Source: Gnetum montanum
Lineage: Eukaryota > Streptophyta > Gnetopsida > Gnetales > Gnetaceae
Assembly: GCA_015680685.1 (NCBI GenBank)
Contig: MNCI01024054.1
Span: forward strand, 159,577 to 221,576
Direction of reading: 5' to 3'
DNA: 62,000 nucleotides
A program made the translations under genes and the position numbers. Position 1 is the stretch's first letter. Every line of letters begins with the position of its first letter. This document shows positions 46,639-59,204 of the stretch, one piece after another. A model generated the notes under the pieces. It did not search any database and was not told the origin of the DNA. It was given only the letters and a program-made list of their open reading frames with translations.

Positions 46639-49600
46639 TGAAGTGTTGCTCATGGAATGTTAGGGAACTCTCAAATTCTCATAGAAGATATATCATCCAA
46701 GATTATATTCATAGGCATTCCCAAGATGTTTCTTGTATTCAAGAAGTTAAAATCCAAGGATTCTATCTTCAAACCTATTCTAAGAGTATTTTTTCCAATA
46801 GTTATTATGTCTCTGCTACCATGAACATAGTAAAGGAGGAGCTATAATTATTTTTCTTAGGAAGTGGAAGGAGTATATTATTGATCATGGTTGTGATAAT
46901 TTAGGGCATTGTTGCTGGGTTCAATTATAGTACTCTAATGAAATCCTAGGGATTGTTTCCATTTACGCTCCTTGTAATCTAAATGACTAGAAGCTTTTTT
47001 GGAATTGGCTTGGGCACAACTTGCTCATAGCTAATTGGATCATCATAGGACACTTTAATATGATTAAGCATCCAAAGGATAAGTATGGATGATAGAGATG
47101 TAGTTTAGACAATAGGGAGCTGTCTATTTGGCTTTCATTAAAGAGAAAATTTAATTTGCAAGAAGCTAATGAGAACTATCCCTCTTCTAGTACTTCTAAT
47201 TGGTTTACTTGAAGTAATGCTAGACATTGAGACTCCTATATTTCTTCTAGATTGAATCAAGTTTACCTATCTATGAATGCTTCTATTCAATTTACTACTA
47301 CAAATGGTGCTCCTATTCAGGCATATTATACCTAGGTTCTATTAGAACATTATCCTATTCACTGGTCTCTTTCCCTCTTTAGCTACTCTTGCTATTCAAA
47401 TGACCTTTATATTTTTAACACTACCTTTCTTTGTAGCAACTTCCTTGCTATTTATTGATGCAAATATGGAATTTGCATCCTAAACCCCTTGGAGAATATG
47501 GTTGGTTTGCTTAGTTGACTAATGCTTGTACTTGCCTCTAGTGGTTTTTCAAACATGCGGGTAAATTGGTGGCTTCAAGACTAAATTCTCATAAGTCCAA
47601 CATTCATAAGGAAATATCCTTATTACAAAATGCCATTAATAGAGGTGAAGCTAATGAGGCTCAATTCTAGCACTTGCAAATTGCTAAGGAGAACATGTGT
47701 ATGATGGATCACCATGAAGCTAGAGGTGTTCACCTTTGTACCCTAAAACCCCTAAAACCCTATTTATTCAAGTTGATGATAATATCTTTTACCTCAAGAT
47801 TGACATTCTATAGGCTTTCTTTAATTTCTACTCTTGAATTTTTTGAAAAGAAGATATTGATCCCACTATAGTTAATACCTGCTAAGGGGTTATTACTCCT
47901 TTCAATCATTCCATCTTTGGTGATTCTTCTCTTCTTTCTAAATAGGATCTTGGTAAAGTTCTTCAACAACTCCATGATGGAAAAGCCCTTGGTATGGATG
48001 GTCTTCCTACAAAAGTTTTCTATAAATTCTAGCGCACTCTTTAAGATACTATCTATAGTATGTATAAGGAAACTCTTAGGAAAGGTTCCTTTGACAAAGT
48101 GATCAATGTTGGTATTATTAAGCTTATACCCAAGTCAGGAGATCATATGTGCATTATCAACTAGCATCTTATCACTCTTTTAAATGTTATCTACAAAATT
48201 GTTGCTAAAGCTATAGCCAATAAATTAAAACCTTTTCTTCCTCATCTCATAAGGAAGGAGAAAACTAGCTTTGTTTAAGGTAGGTATATTTTAGACAATG
48301 TCATTACTGCTATTGAGGGCTTGCATTGGGATTCTTCCATTGATCAAAAAGCCATTCTTCTTAATCTTGATTTTGCAAAAGCTTATGACATGCTTGATTG
48401 GTCCTTTCTAAGAAGTGTAGTTAAGCATCATAACTTAGGTACTATTTTTGAAAAACATATTAGTCTAGTTTTGTTAGAGGCCTCTTCAATTGTTTGTATT
48501 CATGGAATCTTGTCTAAGGCTATTGAGCTTCAAAAATTAGTATGCAAAGATTCCCTTTAGCTCCTTATCTTTTTCTCCTAGCTGCTGATGCTCTTGGAGC
48601 TATTCTTAGATCTCACAATGATCCTATGAGGTTAAGAGGTATCTCTCTTTCACAAGAAAGAAAGGATCTTATTTATAGCCAATTTGTGGATGACACTTTT
48701 CTCACTTTTCTTGAGGATCATAATAATTTTAACACTACCTTGGACTATATTGACATCTATTGTAGAGCCTTAGAAGCTAAAATCAATTGGAATAAAATGC
48801 AAGCTATTCGGTCTAGCTTCTCTCCAAGGCCTACTTGGACCTATCATTTTAATATCAAGTGGCTTTTTCATACAGATGTTTTCACCCTTTTAGATATCCC
48901 AATATTTTTATTCGCCACTCCCACTACCTTATGGAATAATGTGGTGGAAAAAGTGAAACATAAAGATTTGAAATGGGCTTCTAAACCCTTATCTCTTGCA
49001 AGTATATTTATCGTAGTTAATCATATTTTGAGCTCCACTTATGTGTACTACTCTTCCTTTATGGATCCTTCCAAATCTTCCTTTCAGTGCATCAAAAAAA
49101 TTCTTAGGAATTTCTTATGGGGGGATAAGGAAAATTATAAAGATTTTTCTTGGGATATCTGCACTTTAAGCAATGAACACAGGGGCTTAGGCCTCACCTC
49201 TATTGAGCATCAAAGCATTCTCTTGTCCTCCAAGTTGGTCACTCATTGTATGGAAGGAGATGAAGCTTGGAAGATCCTTTTTAAGCATAATATTTCTTAT
49301 CTTGGTAATCACCATAGATGAAAAAAATCTCATTGGAGAAATTGGATCATTAGCGAATATTCTCAGAAGATTATAGGTTCTTTCTTATTTAAGAAAATTT
49401 GGCAGTGTTGGAGTCAACTTAAAGGCTTTTTGCAATGGAAACCTTCCCAGATAAGCTTAAACTCTTTGTCGATGCACCTCATCTAGTGGTCTCCTATTTT
49501 TAAAAATAGCTTGGGTTACCTTTATGATGAATTCTATCACAAATCCAATCATTTTTTCGATTGCAATCTCCATCAAGTTGCTCAATTATTTACTATTAGG

Positions 49601-50370
49601 AATTATTCTACTACCCTCACTTGGCAACATGCCAAAGTAAAATGGGGGTTTCAAAGACAAGATACTCATATTTACTAGCACATTGAGCATGTTCTCTCCA
49701 ACTTTGGTGTTTCTAAGTTACATAATGATAATCCTTGATATGATGATTGGTTTTGGTCTAATAGTTCCCCTCTATGTTCTTTATGCCTTTCTAAAGACAA
49801 ATCTTAGTTTCATGTGCAAGAATCCCAACTCTTCACTTTGAATAGAAAATGGAGTGTGCATCTTGAGGATCACTATTGGAAAGATATTTTTCATTGTGTT
49901 TGGACTTCCAAGGCCCAACCTAAGCATCATTTCTTTAGTTGGTCCTTGATTCATCAAGGTCTTCCCATTGGACATAGGCTTCACTTCTTAGGAGTTGATT
50001 GTCCTAAATGCATCATTTGTCAAGCTGATGACTCTTTTGTGCATGTCTTTTGGGATTGCTCATTCTCTCAATAGATTTGGAAGTGGTGTCAATCTCTCCA
50101 ATTTTTTATTCCTAACTATTCTTTCAATTTCTCTCTATATATCTTCAAAGATTATTTTGTTAAGTGGTGCCTTCAAAAAGCCTAGAAAATCCTCTAATTT
50201 GAGATTATTTTCTTTATTTGGAAATGTCGTCTAGATGCTTAGTATCAGAACACCAACTATACTAAATTTGACTATGGTATGAAATGCACTATTGCTAGTA
50301 ATGTTCAACTTCAATGTTGAGAACTAGGCTTTACTAATAATATTACTTTTTCTTAAGTAGTATCTCTTTT
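46638..50370 (+). pseudogene. L1 ORF2 (endonuclease and reverse transcriptase)
   Basis: It starts MKCCSWNVRELSN, the usual endonuclease start (SWNxRG). CIQEVKI follows near 46,735 and IIGHFNMIKHPKDKYG near 47,040, where the expected GDFN has His for the catalytic Asp. Then comes an HYPIHWSLSL end. RT motifs: LNLDFAKAYDMLDWSFL (48,361-48,411), a frameshift near 48,545, PLAPYLFLLAADALGAI, and FVDD at 48,682-48,693 with both aspartates intact. The 259-codon stretch 48,542-49,321 is open. The C-terminal zf-RVT-like domain is at 49,850-50,074: FHCVWTSKAQPKHHFFSW, GLPIGHRL, CPKCIICQ, HVFWDCSF. Overall a dead copy, but younger than its neighbours. Confidence 0.85.
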
Positions 50371-50620
50371 GAATTGCTTGTTTTGGTTCTTTTTAGCTTT
50401 TTTCTTGGGGGTGTGAAAAGCTTTTATCTTGTTGCAGGTGATTGGGGGGTCATCTTGCAATCTTGGGCTCTATTAAGGCTTTGGTTTTAAGGTTTTCTTC
50501 TCCAATTTGTGGCTCACCTTAACAACACTACCCCCTCCCATAGAAATCTCGTTGTCTCTCAATCTCTCTTGTGCATCTTGTGAGTTGGAGGGGATACAAT
50601 GGATTAGTAATTTCTATAAT

Positions 50621-50949
50621 GTATTTCAAAGAGTATAATGTGATAATGGATATGAATTGATTGTTATAATTCAATGTTATTTTTGACTATTACTAGAAGC
50701 TCCTGATGTAATAGATAGAAAATGGATGATGCACATGTTCAACTACAAACTCATTTGAGGTTTGTGCAGCTAGGCTTGATCTCTTTCTAAGTGTTCCATA
50801 AGATGATTAGGAAGGGATACAACTATTATGTGGCCTCAATATATATATATCAAGGACTATTGAGGTTGATCAAGTCTTAGTAGTTCAATATTTTCATCAT
50901 GTATTTCATTTAGAATTAATAAGTTTTGCACCTAAGAGGTTACATTAAA
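50621..50949. other. Unassigned spacer
   Basis: Between the L1 tail and the chromovirus RT. It includes a short TA run near 50,841 and no gene; the end nearest 50,950 may be decayed pol sequence. Confidence 0.4.
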
Positions 50950-51615
50950 GATTAAGCTCAAGCCTAGTACAGAGTCTATTTTGAAGGATCCATACATGAC
51001 ATCCCTGGTGGAGTTAGCAAAGATAAAGAACTAGTTGCACGTGCTAATGAATTAAGGCCTTATTTTCCCCAATGTTTCTTAATGAGGTGCACTTTTTTTA
51101 TTTAATAGGAAAAAGAATGAAAGTTTGTGGTAATATATAGATTACACAAAGCTAAAGTAGGTGATAGTAAAAAATAAATATTTCTTGTCATGCATTAATG
51201 ATTTATTTAATCCCCTTTAGGAAGCCCTTATACTCTGAAAGATTAATCTTAACTTTGGATATCATCAAGTATGGGTTCATGGGTAGGATGTACCAAAGAC
51301 TATATTCAAGACTTGGTATGGCCATTATGCGTTTTTGGTGCTTTTGTTCAGGTTAACATATGTACAAATAGTTCTTATGCACTTCGTAAATAGTGTGATA
51401 TGGTTGTTTTTTGATAAATTCATGATCTTGTTTATGGATGATATCATGATGTATTCTCTTGATGAGTAGTTACATGTAGAGCACTTGTAGATGATATTGT
51501 AGAATTTGATGAAGTATGAATTAAATACTTAGTCATCCAAGTGTTTTTTTGGTAGTTGTATATCTACTTCTTAGTGCATGTAATTTCTAGAGTTAGTATC
51601 TTTATAGATCCAACA
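50950..51615 (+). pseudogene. Chromovirus-type Ty3/gypsy reverse transcriptase fragment
   Basis: The frame gives KLKPSTESILKDPYMTSLVE, then LAKIKN, VSPWGA-like sequence near 51,080, RKKNESL, VIVKNKYFLSCINDLF (51,165-51,210), NLNFGYHQVWV, KTWYGHYAFLVLLFRLT, and DKFMILFMDDIMMYSLDE with FMDD at 51,431-51,442. It ends in LMKYELNT and SSKCFFGS. This order and wording match chromoviruses (Tekay, Reina and CRM type), a third gypsy lineage here. It is broken off at 51,615 by the Tat-like LTR. Confidence 0.8.
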
Positions 51616-54201
51616 TGTAGCAATCAAAAACATTGGTGGTTGGAACACTGAGAGGTCACTGGGTGTATAGCCTAACCCTGGATCCGTGTGAGCGCCGTGC
51701 TAGGGTAAATGGAAGTGGGGTGCCCTGAATGCTTTAGTCGATTATACAGGAACTTAATCGGTGTACAATAACCTTTCATAAATGTTTGTCCTAAAGATGT
51801 TATGTGTAAGTTAACTGGTAAGCAACAAACATAAACTGATGGAGAATAATGCAAAATAAGAAAATAGCAAAATGAAATGAAATAGGCTTGAGTGAGAAAG
51901 TGCACCACCCCAAGATCGGGGGATCTGATCTTTGCTTGGTTGAAGATGTACAACTGATACGCAGTGTGGACAGGCACAACTTACAACAAAGTGATATGGT
52001 CATAGCTCCTTGAACTATTGTCAACATCTTGCTAACAGGAACCTTTTGCTTGCCAATATCTTTGCCAAAGCTAGTCACCAGAGAGCCAAAGTGTCAAAAT
52101 GCTAATTTCTAGGAAGCCAAGTGGCAAAGCCAGAAAATATAAGAAGCCAACCACATGAAAGATGATTCCAAAAGCCAACCCTTTGAATGTTGTTTGCTGA
52201 GATATTTATAGAGCTAGGGGTAGGAGAAAAATATGGTTTGGATGCCATGTGTCGTAGGTCCCACAGGATGCAAACGTGACTATGCTATGCTACTATGTGA
52301 TGTTGTGCTGCAATGTCATGCTGGTGTGCTACGCTGCAGTGTGATGTTGAACGTGAAGCTTGTTGTACTGTGACCATACCATTCAAGCTGCATGTGCCAA
52401 AATCTAGTGAACTACCATGTTTTTTACAAATAATTCCAACAATGAATGCAAAGTGGAGACTGTGCTCTAGGACTACATCTTCCCTACCCTTGTGAGCAGG
52501 GTCAAGTGTAGGGACAACTTTGGGAATAGCCAGGGGGGTGCAAAACAAAGCAAACTTGCTAATTTTGTCTGTTGAAGAGATTCCAGGATGAGAGTGACCA
52601 TTTCCAACAAGTTCTAGAGCTAAATGGAGATGTTTTGATGCTGTCACGTGAGTGTTACACTATCTACGCTACCTAGCGTATCGGCGTAGTGTAAGCACTC
52701 ACACACTACGCTGTGTAGTGTAGCCGCTAGTCTTGAACGAAATCTTGCCTGAAAGCCAAGAATACCTATTTGAGGCCTAGCTAGGCAAGCAAATTTTGCA
52801 ATTGACAACCCTATCTTCCATGTTGAAGGGTCCTAGAACTTCTTGAGTTCACCCTTAGGGTACTTTGGTGCTTTGTGTTTTTGCTACGCTATGCAGCATA
52901 GCATGGCGTAGCAGCCAATGTGACATGAATTCTTGTTTGATTTGCAATGCTTTATCCAAAAAATTTGCTAGGGGCTTGAGGGCGAAGTGGGACAAGTAGT
53001 CTTAGGGGCTAGAGTGTGGCCAAGTGCAATTCCTTTTCTAGAATCACTTGGCAGAGGACCTTCGTGCATTTTGTCCCTGCTACGATGTGCTACGTTGCAT
53101 AGTATAGCACCTTGTGTTGATTGGATTCTAACTCATTTTGCAAAAATTTTGTCACAGGAGGATGATCATGTCCTAGCATGGTTGCAAAACAAGCATGCTT
53201 GATTATTAATGTAAGGGCAAATATGTTCACTTCACCAAAATCAGTTTGTGCAGAAGCATAGTCACAATAGAACCCCGCTAGCGTAGCACTCAAATGAAGA
53301 GGACTTTTGATGAAATTTGCCATATTTGTTTCTATGTCATGTTGTTCATGCTTCAAGGATGAAATGGGACAAATGTCTTGGAGGGATGAGTTATTGGAAA
53401 CTGCATCTTTGGTGCTTGTCTAGTCTCCTCAAGGCCTGCTATGCTCTACAGCGTAGTAGGTCTCATAGTTAGAAAACTTGCCAAATTGTTTCACTCATCC
53501 TAAACACTTTCAAAAACTCTTAGCATGGTCCCTCGGTAGATTGTCAACTGGGTCAAGTGTTAAGTTGGGCAAGCTAGAGGGTGTAGCAAGCCTATCAGCC
53601 TAGGTGATAGAAAATTTTCCAGATTATACGGTCTACCTCTAGTGCCTCTTTCATGCAAAATGGCCTTGTGGCTAGGTGCTACATTGACTATGCTATAGAG
53701 GATGGCAGGTAGGCCTGGAAGTGGCTTTGTAGGCATTAGGACTTCTAGGGTGCCATATTGTATGCACAGTCCAATGTGATAGCATGCTTATAGAGATCCT
53801 TGCCCAAATTTCGAGACTGCTGAATCATGAGAGTCCCAAAATTTATGGTGTTTCAGTGGTCCCTCTTTGTGGAAATCTGGAGGATCTGCCTGAGATATGT
53901 CGATAAAGAATATGAAACACCATGAAGAACCAGCCACCAACATCTCTCTTCAGTGCCCACTTGGACCATGCTTCGCTATGTTTGAGGGTTCCTGGAGGGC
54001 AATGTAGGATAAGGGGGCCAAGTAATGCATTTAAGAAAATAGATTTGAAAAACTATTGCCATAGCATAACCCCTTGTTGGAGTGCTTATGAGGGAGTCAG
54101 CACACATGGATCCTTTCTTTGTTGGCCTTTGACCTCTCATTGGAATGCTTAGAGATGGTCGACTTATGGCCAATGCAATTGTAAAGTATCATGCTATGTC
54201 A
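51616..54201 (-). mobile_element. Tat-like 3' LTR in minus orientation (right end uncertain)
   Basis: The left end TGTAGCAATC is the complement of an LTR end in GATTGCTACA. It is placed by alignment with the LTR ends at 40,056 and 61,379 and lies inside chromovirus RT sequence. The minus-strand TATA box is seen as atatttata at 52,202-52,210. To its right, in the U3, the heptamer TACGCTA or its complement recurs with variants (52,328, 52,664, 52,708, 52,883, 53,079, 53,272, 53,449). The right end is set at 54,201 only because a pyrimidine tract, possibly the complement of the purine tract, begins there. The true LTR could be shorter. Confidence 0.6.
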
Positions 54202-55259
54202 TTTGTTTTTTTTTATCTTTTTTAATCTTTTGCATTTTTGTGCTTTTCCTCTGCTATACACCCATGTTCACTTGCAGACAACTTTGTTGTTCTTGCAGGA
54301 CAAGTGTTTCCTCTCCAATATGAGTTGTGTTACATCCATGTGGGGCTTTGACATGCCTACAAATGCTTCCCATGGGACGAGTTGTGTTACGTCCATCATG
54401 AACTTAGGGGTTGGGAATGTGAAATGGATTTTTGTGTGTCTAAAAATATTGTAAAGGGGCTATGAAAGAATACAAGTATAGGGAATAGGGATTAAGTTGG
54501 TTGAAAGGAAGAGTAGGGTATGCACTCTCAAGTAGCTAGGTTGATCAAAGTAGGTGCTTTGGAGTAGTGTAGTACCTTGCTCTTATGGTGAAACACATAT
54601 CTAAACGATGCCATCTTGGATTTTATCCTACAAACATAACAAAGAGAAAACCAAAAAAAAAAGAAACCATCGAGTGAAGTGAGGGCAAAGTCCTGCTTAC
54701 TTTGGACACCACCAAAGTGGCAAGTGTTGTCTCTGAAGTGTGCGATGTCCAATGTAGGAAGGCCAACACTAGTTCTGGTGATGGCAGGCCAGAAAGGTTG
54801 GCACTGAAGAGACTAGGAGTGGTGGTGATGCAGGTGCTCAGGATTCCTCACCCAAGGTAAACGTCATGCAATCGAGTTGCAATGGGAGAGTCCTAATAGC
54901 TAAACACCCTTGTGGCTTAGATGATGGCAAGGGTTGGAGGATGGTAATTTTGTGGCTGGGCCACAATAGTGCTAGGACTTCAGTAGTAGGTGCTGATGGT
55001 AAGAGCTACTGCTAAGGTAACTAGCTATGGTAGTGGTAGCTTTGGAAGGTTAGCAAGATGTCAAACGACATATCTAGAAGATTAGCAAGATGCCAGGGGT
55101 GGTGACGCTGCATGTGTTCTAGAGGGTTTTTCCTTAGCAACATGAACTGCATTCTAGAACTGCAATGTCCCACCCCATGTTGTCCATGGAGTTTGAAACT
55201 CTGCATGCTCACTTGTTTACAAGGGTCGCCTGTGTGCACTGGAAGTGTTGCACTACAAA
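54202..55259 (-). other. Tat-like element 2, 3' untranslated region
   Basis: It aligns in part (54,460-54,670) with the region behind the first Tat-like integrase (17,500-17,690). No ORF of substance. A short repeat 'gagttgtgttac.tccat' occurs at about 54,322 and 54,380. Confidence 0.55.
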
Positions 55260-55819
55260 CCCAGTTTAAAGTCTTGGTAGACTATTGGGTGTGCTAGTTT
55301 AAGGTCCCAGCAGACTATGATGTGCTAGTTCAAGGTCCTAGCAAACCACTATGCTAGTTTAACATTGTAGCAGATAGTGGATGGCCAGTTTAAGGTCATA
55401 GCAGACCATGCTATGGGTGCTAGTTTAACATCATAGCCCAAGGACATGCTGTGATAGTTTTATGTCATAACGGATGGGCTATGCTAGTTTATAGTCATAG
55501 CGGACTATGCTGTGGGTGCCAGTTTTACATCATAGCCCAAGGATGTGTTGTGCCAGTTTTACATCATAGCAGATTATCTGTGCTATTTTTACATCGTAGC
55601 AGATGTTTCGTGCCATTTTTACATCATAGTAGATGTTCTATGCCAGTTTTACATCATAACGGACGTTCTATGCCAATTTTACATCATAGCGTATGTTCTG
55701 TGCTAGTTTTACATCATAGTGGACATTCTGTGCCAATTTTATGTCATAGATAATGTTCTATGCTAGTTTTACGTTATAGAGGATGTTATATGCTAGTTTT
55801 ACATCATAGAGGATGTTGG
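55260..55819. repeat. Tandem array, about 18 copies of a 29-35 bp unit (mainly 30 bp)
   Basis: Each unit starts with ctagtttt/ccagtttt, continues acatcatagc, and ends with a gtgc/atgc-type junction. Units near 55,260 are longer and more diverged (aaggtc in place of acatc); from about 55,520 they settle at exactly 30 bp. The array ends 37 bp from the stop codon of the Tat-like pol on the opposite strand, so it lies in that element's 3' untranslated region. A related array with longer units lies at 59,205-59,400. Confidence 0.9.
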
Positions 55820-55855
55820 TCTTACCTTGCTTTGTATCTAATGTAATCCTTTGTG

Positions 55856-58800
55856 TTAGACATAGTATGGCTTGAGGTACAAATGGTTGATGGGATTTGC
55901 AAACTCATTACCATCCATATCAACTAGTTTGAATGCCCCGTTCTCATAAGCTTTCGTGACTACAAAAGGGCCTTCCCAGTTGGCTAAGAATTTGCTCATA
56001 GTTTCACGAACAACCTTGAGGACTAGGTCCCCCTTCTTGATCAGTTGTTGATGTAAATTGAAGTGGTGCTTTTGTCATTGTTTATCCTAGTACCATTCAA
56101 TGTGACCCAAGTTTTTGGGCATGCTCCTCCTCTATGGAGTCAAGATCAATGATCCTTGACTCATTGTTTTGAGCCTTGTCTACAATGTTTTAGAGGATCA
56201 TACAAAGTGATGAAACCTACAATTCAAGAGATAACACTACTTCAGATCTGTAAATGAGACTATATGGAGTCTTACTTGTAGTAGTTCTGCATGTCGTATG
56301 GTAAGCCCACAACATGTAGAGGATTTGCTCATGCCATCGTCTCTTGCTGCTACTTAGCATTTTTTTGAGAAAGTTGATGATGACCTTGTTTGTTACCTCT
56401 ACCTGACCATTTTCCTATGGGTAGTATCGTGATGAAAAAGAGTGTTTGATGCCAAGGTTTTTGCAAAAGGTTTTGGTTTTTGCGCTACTAAATTATGGCC
56501 TGTTGTCCATCACAATAGTCATGAGAAGACCAAACCTTGTTACTATGTTATCTAGGATAAAGTGGCAAACCTATTAAGACATGATCTTTCTCAGGGGAAT
56601 AGCCTCTACCCACTTTGTGAAGTATTTGGTTGCAGTGATAATGAAGTTATGTCCTGCAGAAGACTTAGGTGTGATGGGTCCTATGATATCTAATCCCCAA
56701 CATTGAAAAGCCCACGTGATCTATGTAGAATGCAATTCAGTAGGTAACACATGTATGAGGTTTGCATGGCATTGACATACATTGCACGTCCTAACTTTGG
56801 CAAGGCAATCTCGCTCTATGCAAGGCTAGTAATAACCTAAGCATCTGATTTTTATTGCCATAGCCTTAGGAACTATGTGCCCTCCGCACAATCCCTCATG
56901 GACTTCATTAACAATATTTTGTGCTTCTTCCCCACTAACACAAGTTAGCAATATCCCATCAAAGGAGCATTTGCATAAGGTGTTATCTCCTACGAGGACA
57001 TACTGTTGGGCTCGCTTTCGTATTACATCCTTTTAAGCAGATGTTAAGCAGTGTGGGGGTTTACCATGTTGGAGGTATGCTTTGATGTTGGCATACCATT
57101 CTTGGGTGTCTGTTGCACTTACAAATGCAATGTGTGCCACTTGAGTAATAGGATCTGTGCATTCTATTATCGAAGTAGGAAAAATGATAAACATGTGTGA
57201 TGACACGTTTAATGCTAACGTGGCTAGTGGATCTGCTATAGTGTTTTCATTGCGAGGCACATGTTGGATGTCTAACATTGTAAACTGCTTTAGTAGATTC
57301 TTGGCCAAATCGCAGTAAGGTTGCAAATGTGAAGCCTCACAAGCATAAAATTTAGTGATCTAGTTGATAACCAGTTGGGAGTCATCTCAAATTGCCAAAT
57401 GTTGAATCCTCAGCCCTTGGGCTGCTAGAAGGCCCCTAAGATGATACGCGAAGGGTCAAATTTCCCCAGAGGGAAATGTAAGAACTGCGGTGGCACTACC
57501 ACCTTGTGTAGCTGAAGTGTCGTCAAAATGTAAACTTGCTTCGAAATCTGATGGTACAGGGCTTAGGCTATTGATATGTTCATCCAGGAATTCAGGTTCT
57601 ATTATTACCTGATCATCAANAACGCAAATACTAGGGTAAGACAATTTTTCTCTACTTCATTGTACTTCACCTGATAATCTATTAATGCATGGCTTAGATA
57701 GTAGATCAGGATTTCAGACCCATCATCTCTTTTTTGACATAGCAGTGCAGAAATAGATGTGTCCAAGATGGCAAGGTAGATGTAGAAGGATTTATCCCTC
57801 TATGGTGGGTAAATAGGTGGGAGATGCAAAAGTTCTTTCTTTAGGTTATCAAAGGCTTGTTGACATTGATTTGTCCACTTGAAGTTGATCCCCTTCTAAA
57901 GAAGGTGTTGCATGGGATGTAGCTTGTCTGTCAACCTTGTGATAAACCTTCTAATAAACTATATTCTACCTTGCAACCTGCACAACTCTTTAAGGTTTGT
58001 AGACATTCCTACATTGATGATGGCCCTCACTTTATTGAGATCCACTTGTATCCTTGTTTCTGATATTACAAAACCTAGCATGCATCTGGATTTAACTCTG
58101 AAAACACATTTCTTGGGGTTGAGGTGTAGTTCATGCCTATGACAACGTTGGAGGACTATATTGAGATCGTTGGGATGATGAATAGCTTCCTTAGAGTTGA
58201 TTTCTATGTCATCAACATAATCGTTTAATCTCTCCAAGAGGTAGTTGCTAAAAATATATGTCATTGCTCATTGATAGGTTGCTCTAGCATTTTTCATTCC
58301 AAAGGGCATCATTGTATAATAAAAGGTTCCCCAAGGGGTCATGAAGGTGGTTGCCAATTGGTGCTCTGGGTTTGGGTTTATATGGATCTGGTTATAGCCC
58401 AAGAACCCATCCATGAAGGACAATAAGGCATGACTAGCCATAGTGTCGATAAGTTGATCAATACTTAGCAATGGGAAGTCATCCTTAATCATTTCTTTGT
58501 TTAGATCTCGAAAGTTTATACAAATTTGTATACCTCCCATTTTCTTAGAAACTACAATGATGTTTGATACCCATTCCAAGTAATCAACTACTTGAATGAA
58601 ACCAGCTTGATAAACCTTAGTGATTTCATCGTGTATAGCTAGCGCGATCTCCGATTTGATTTTGCAAGTCTTTTGCTTGACTGCCTTGATGCACCAATCT
58701 AGGATAATGTTGTGTTATATGAGCTATGGGTCTAGGCCTGGCATGTCATCATATGACCATGCAAACACTTTAACATTGTCATTGAGAACTTTTGAGATGC

Positions 58801-59090
58801 TTTGATGTACTTGTGGATGTAATAGGGAGCTAACTTTTAAGGTTTTTACTTCACCTCTAGAGATAGTTACAGGGATTTTAATAAGGGGATCCTCAGTTAC
58901 ATCCCTAGCCTCTAAGTCTAAGGCCTGGATTAGGTGTTTGGGCTAGTCCATGGGTGCTTCTAAGGATGCCACGTGAATGTCATAAGAGGATAATTTAAAT
59001 TCTACCAATTCTAGATTCAAGCATCTTGTAAATCTACCATAGGGACCCATTAGGGTCAAAGGCGAATAAAGATCACCATGCATAGCCATT
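55856..59090 (-). pseudogene. Tat-like pol: RT, RNase H, archaeal-type RNase H, integrase
   Basis: A nearly continuous minus-strand frame. From 59,090: a pre-RT region with VFAWSYDDMPGLDP (about 58,765-58,725), then RT with EWVSNIIVVSKKMGG, INFRDLNKEMIKDDFPL, SFMDGFLGYNQIHI, PWGTFYYTMMPFGMKNA and YVDD (complement of 58,208-58,219). RNase H follows (ILDTSISALLCQKRDDG to VEKNCLTLVFA), broken at the N at 57,620. The second, archaeal-type RNase H reads LHFDDTSATQGGSATA, PFAYHL, DDSQLVINQI, HVPRNENTIADPLATLA; the segment with its catalytic Glu is deleted. Integrase: HEGLCGGHI, TCNVCQC, WGLDIIGPI, MDNRP, YYPxENGQVE, and the C-terminal AFKLVDMDGNE with YLKPYYV, stop at 55,856. Two RNase H domains define the Tat branch. 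About ten stops. Confidence 0.9.
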
Positions 59091-59204
59091 TTTCAATTGG
59101 ACCTATCACAATAAGCAAATGAACCAAGTCAAGTGATACATGTTTGAAGCAACAACATGTAATGAATATATGTAAAGAAATAATGCAACATGAGGGAATT
59201 GCCA

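Larger units (their letters stand above)
45527..50620 (+). mobile_element. L1-type LINE with both ORFs recognisable
   Basis: Order: ORF1 with a zinc knuckle, then ORF2 with an endonuclease, reverse transcriptase and C-terminal zinc-binding domain, as in plant L1 elements. This is one of the better-preserved elements in the window: long parts of ORF2 read without stops. After the last domain about 250-500 bp of non-coding sequence follow, with a pyrimidine-rich block at 50,400-50,560. No poly(A) tail or target duplication was identified, so 50,620 is approximate. Confidence 0.85.

Noticed and set aside
51616-51645. Continuation of the chromovirus RT past 51,615 (a VAIKN-like reading)
   Set aside because: The same bases align better with the reversed LTR end at 40,056, and the match runs on for more than 100 bp into the LTR.
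55451-55753. Plus-strand ORF of 100 codons with a repeated VLHHSG-type peptide
   Set aside because: It is read from the tandem array. The unit is 30 bp, a multiple of three, so any frame free of stops in one unit stays open. It lies antisense in the tail of the Tat-like element.
55260-55819. CRISPR-like array of 30-bp repeats
   Set aside because: Units are directly adjacent with no unique spacers, and the sequence is plant nuclear repeat DNA.
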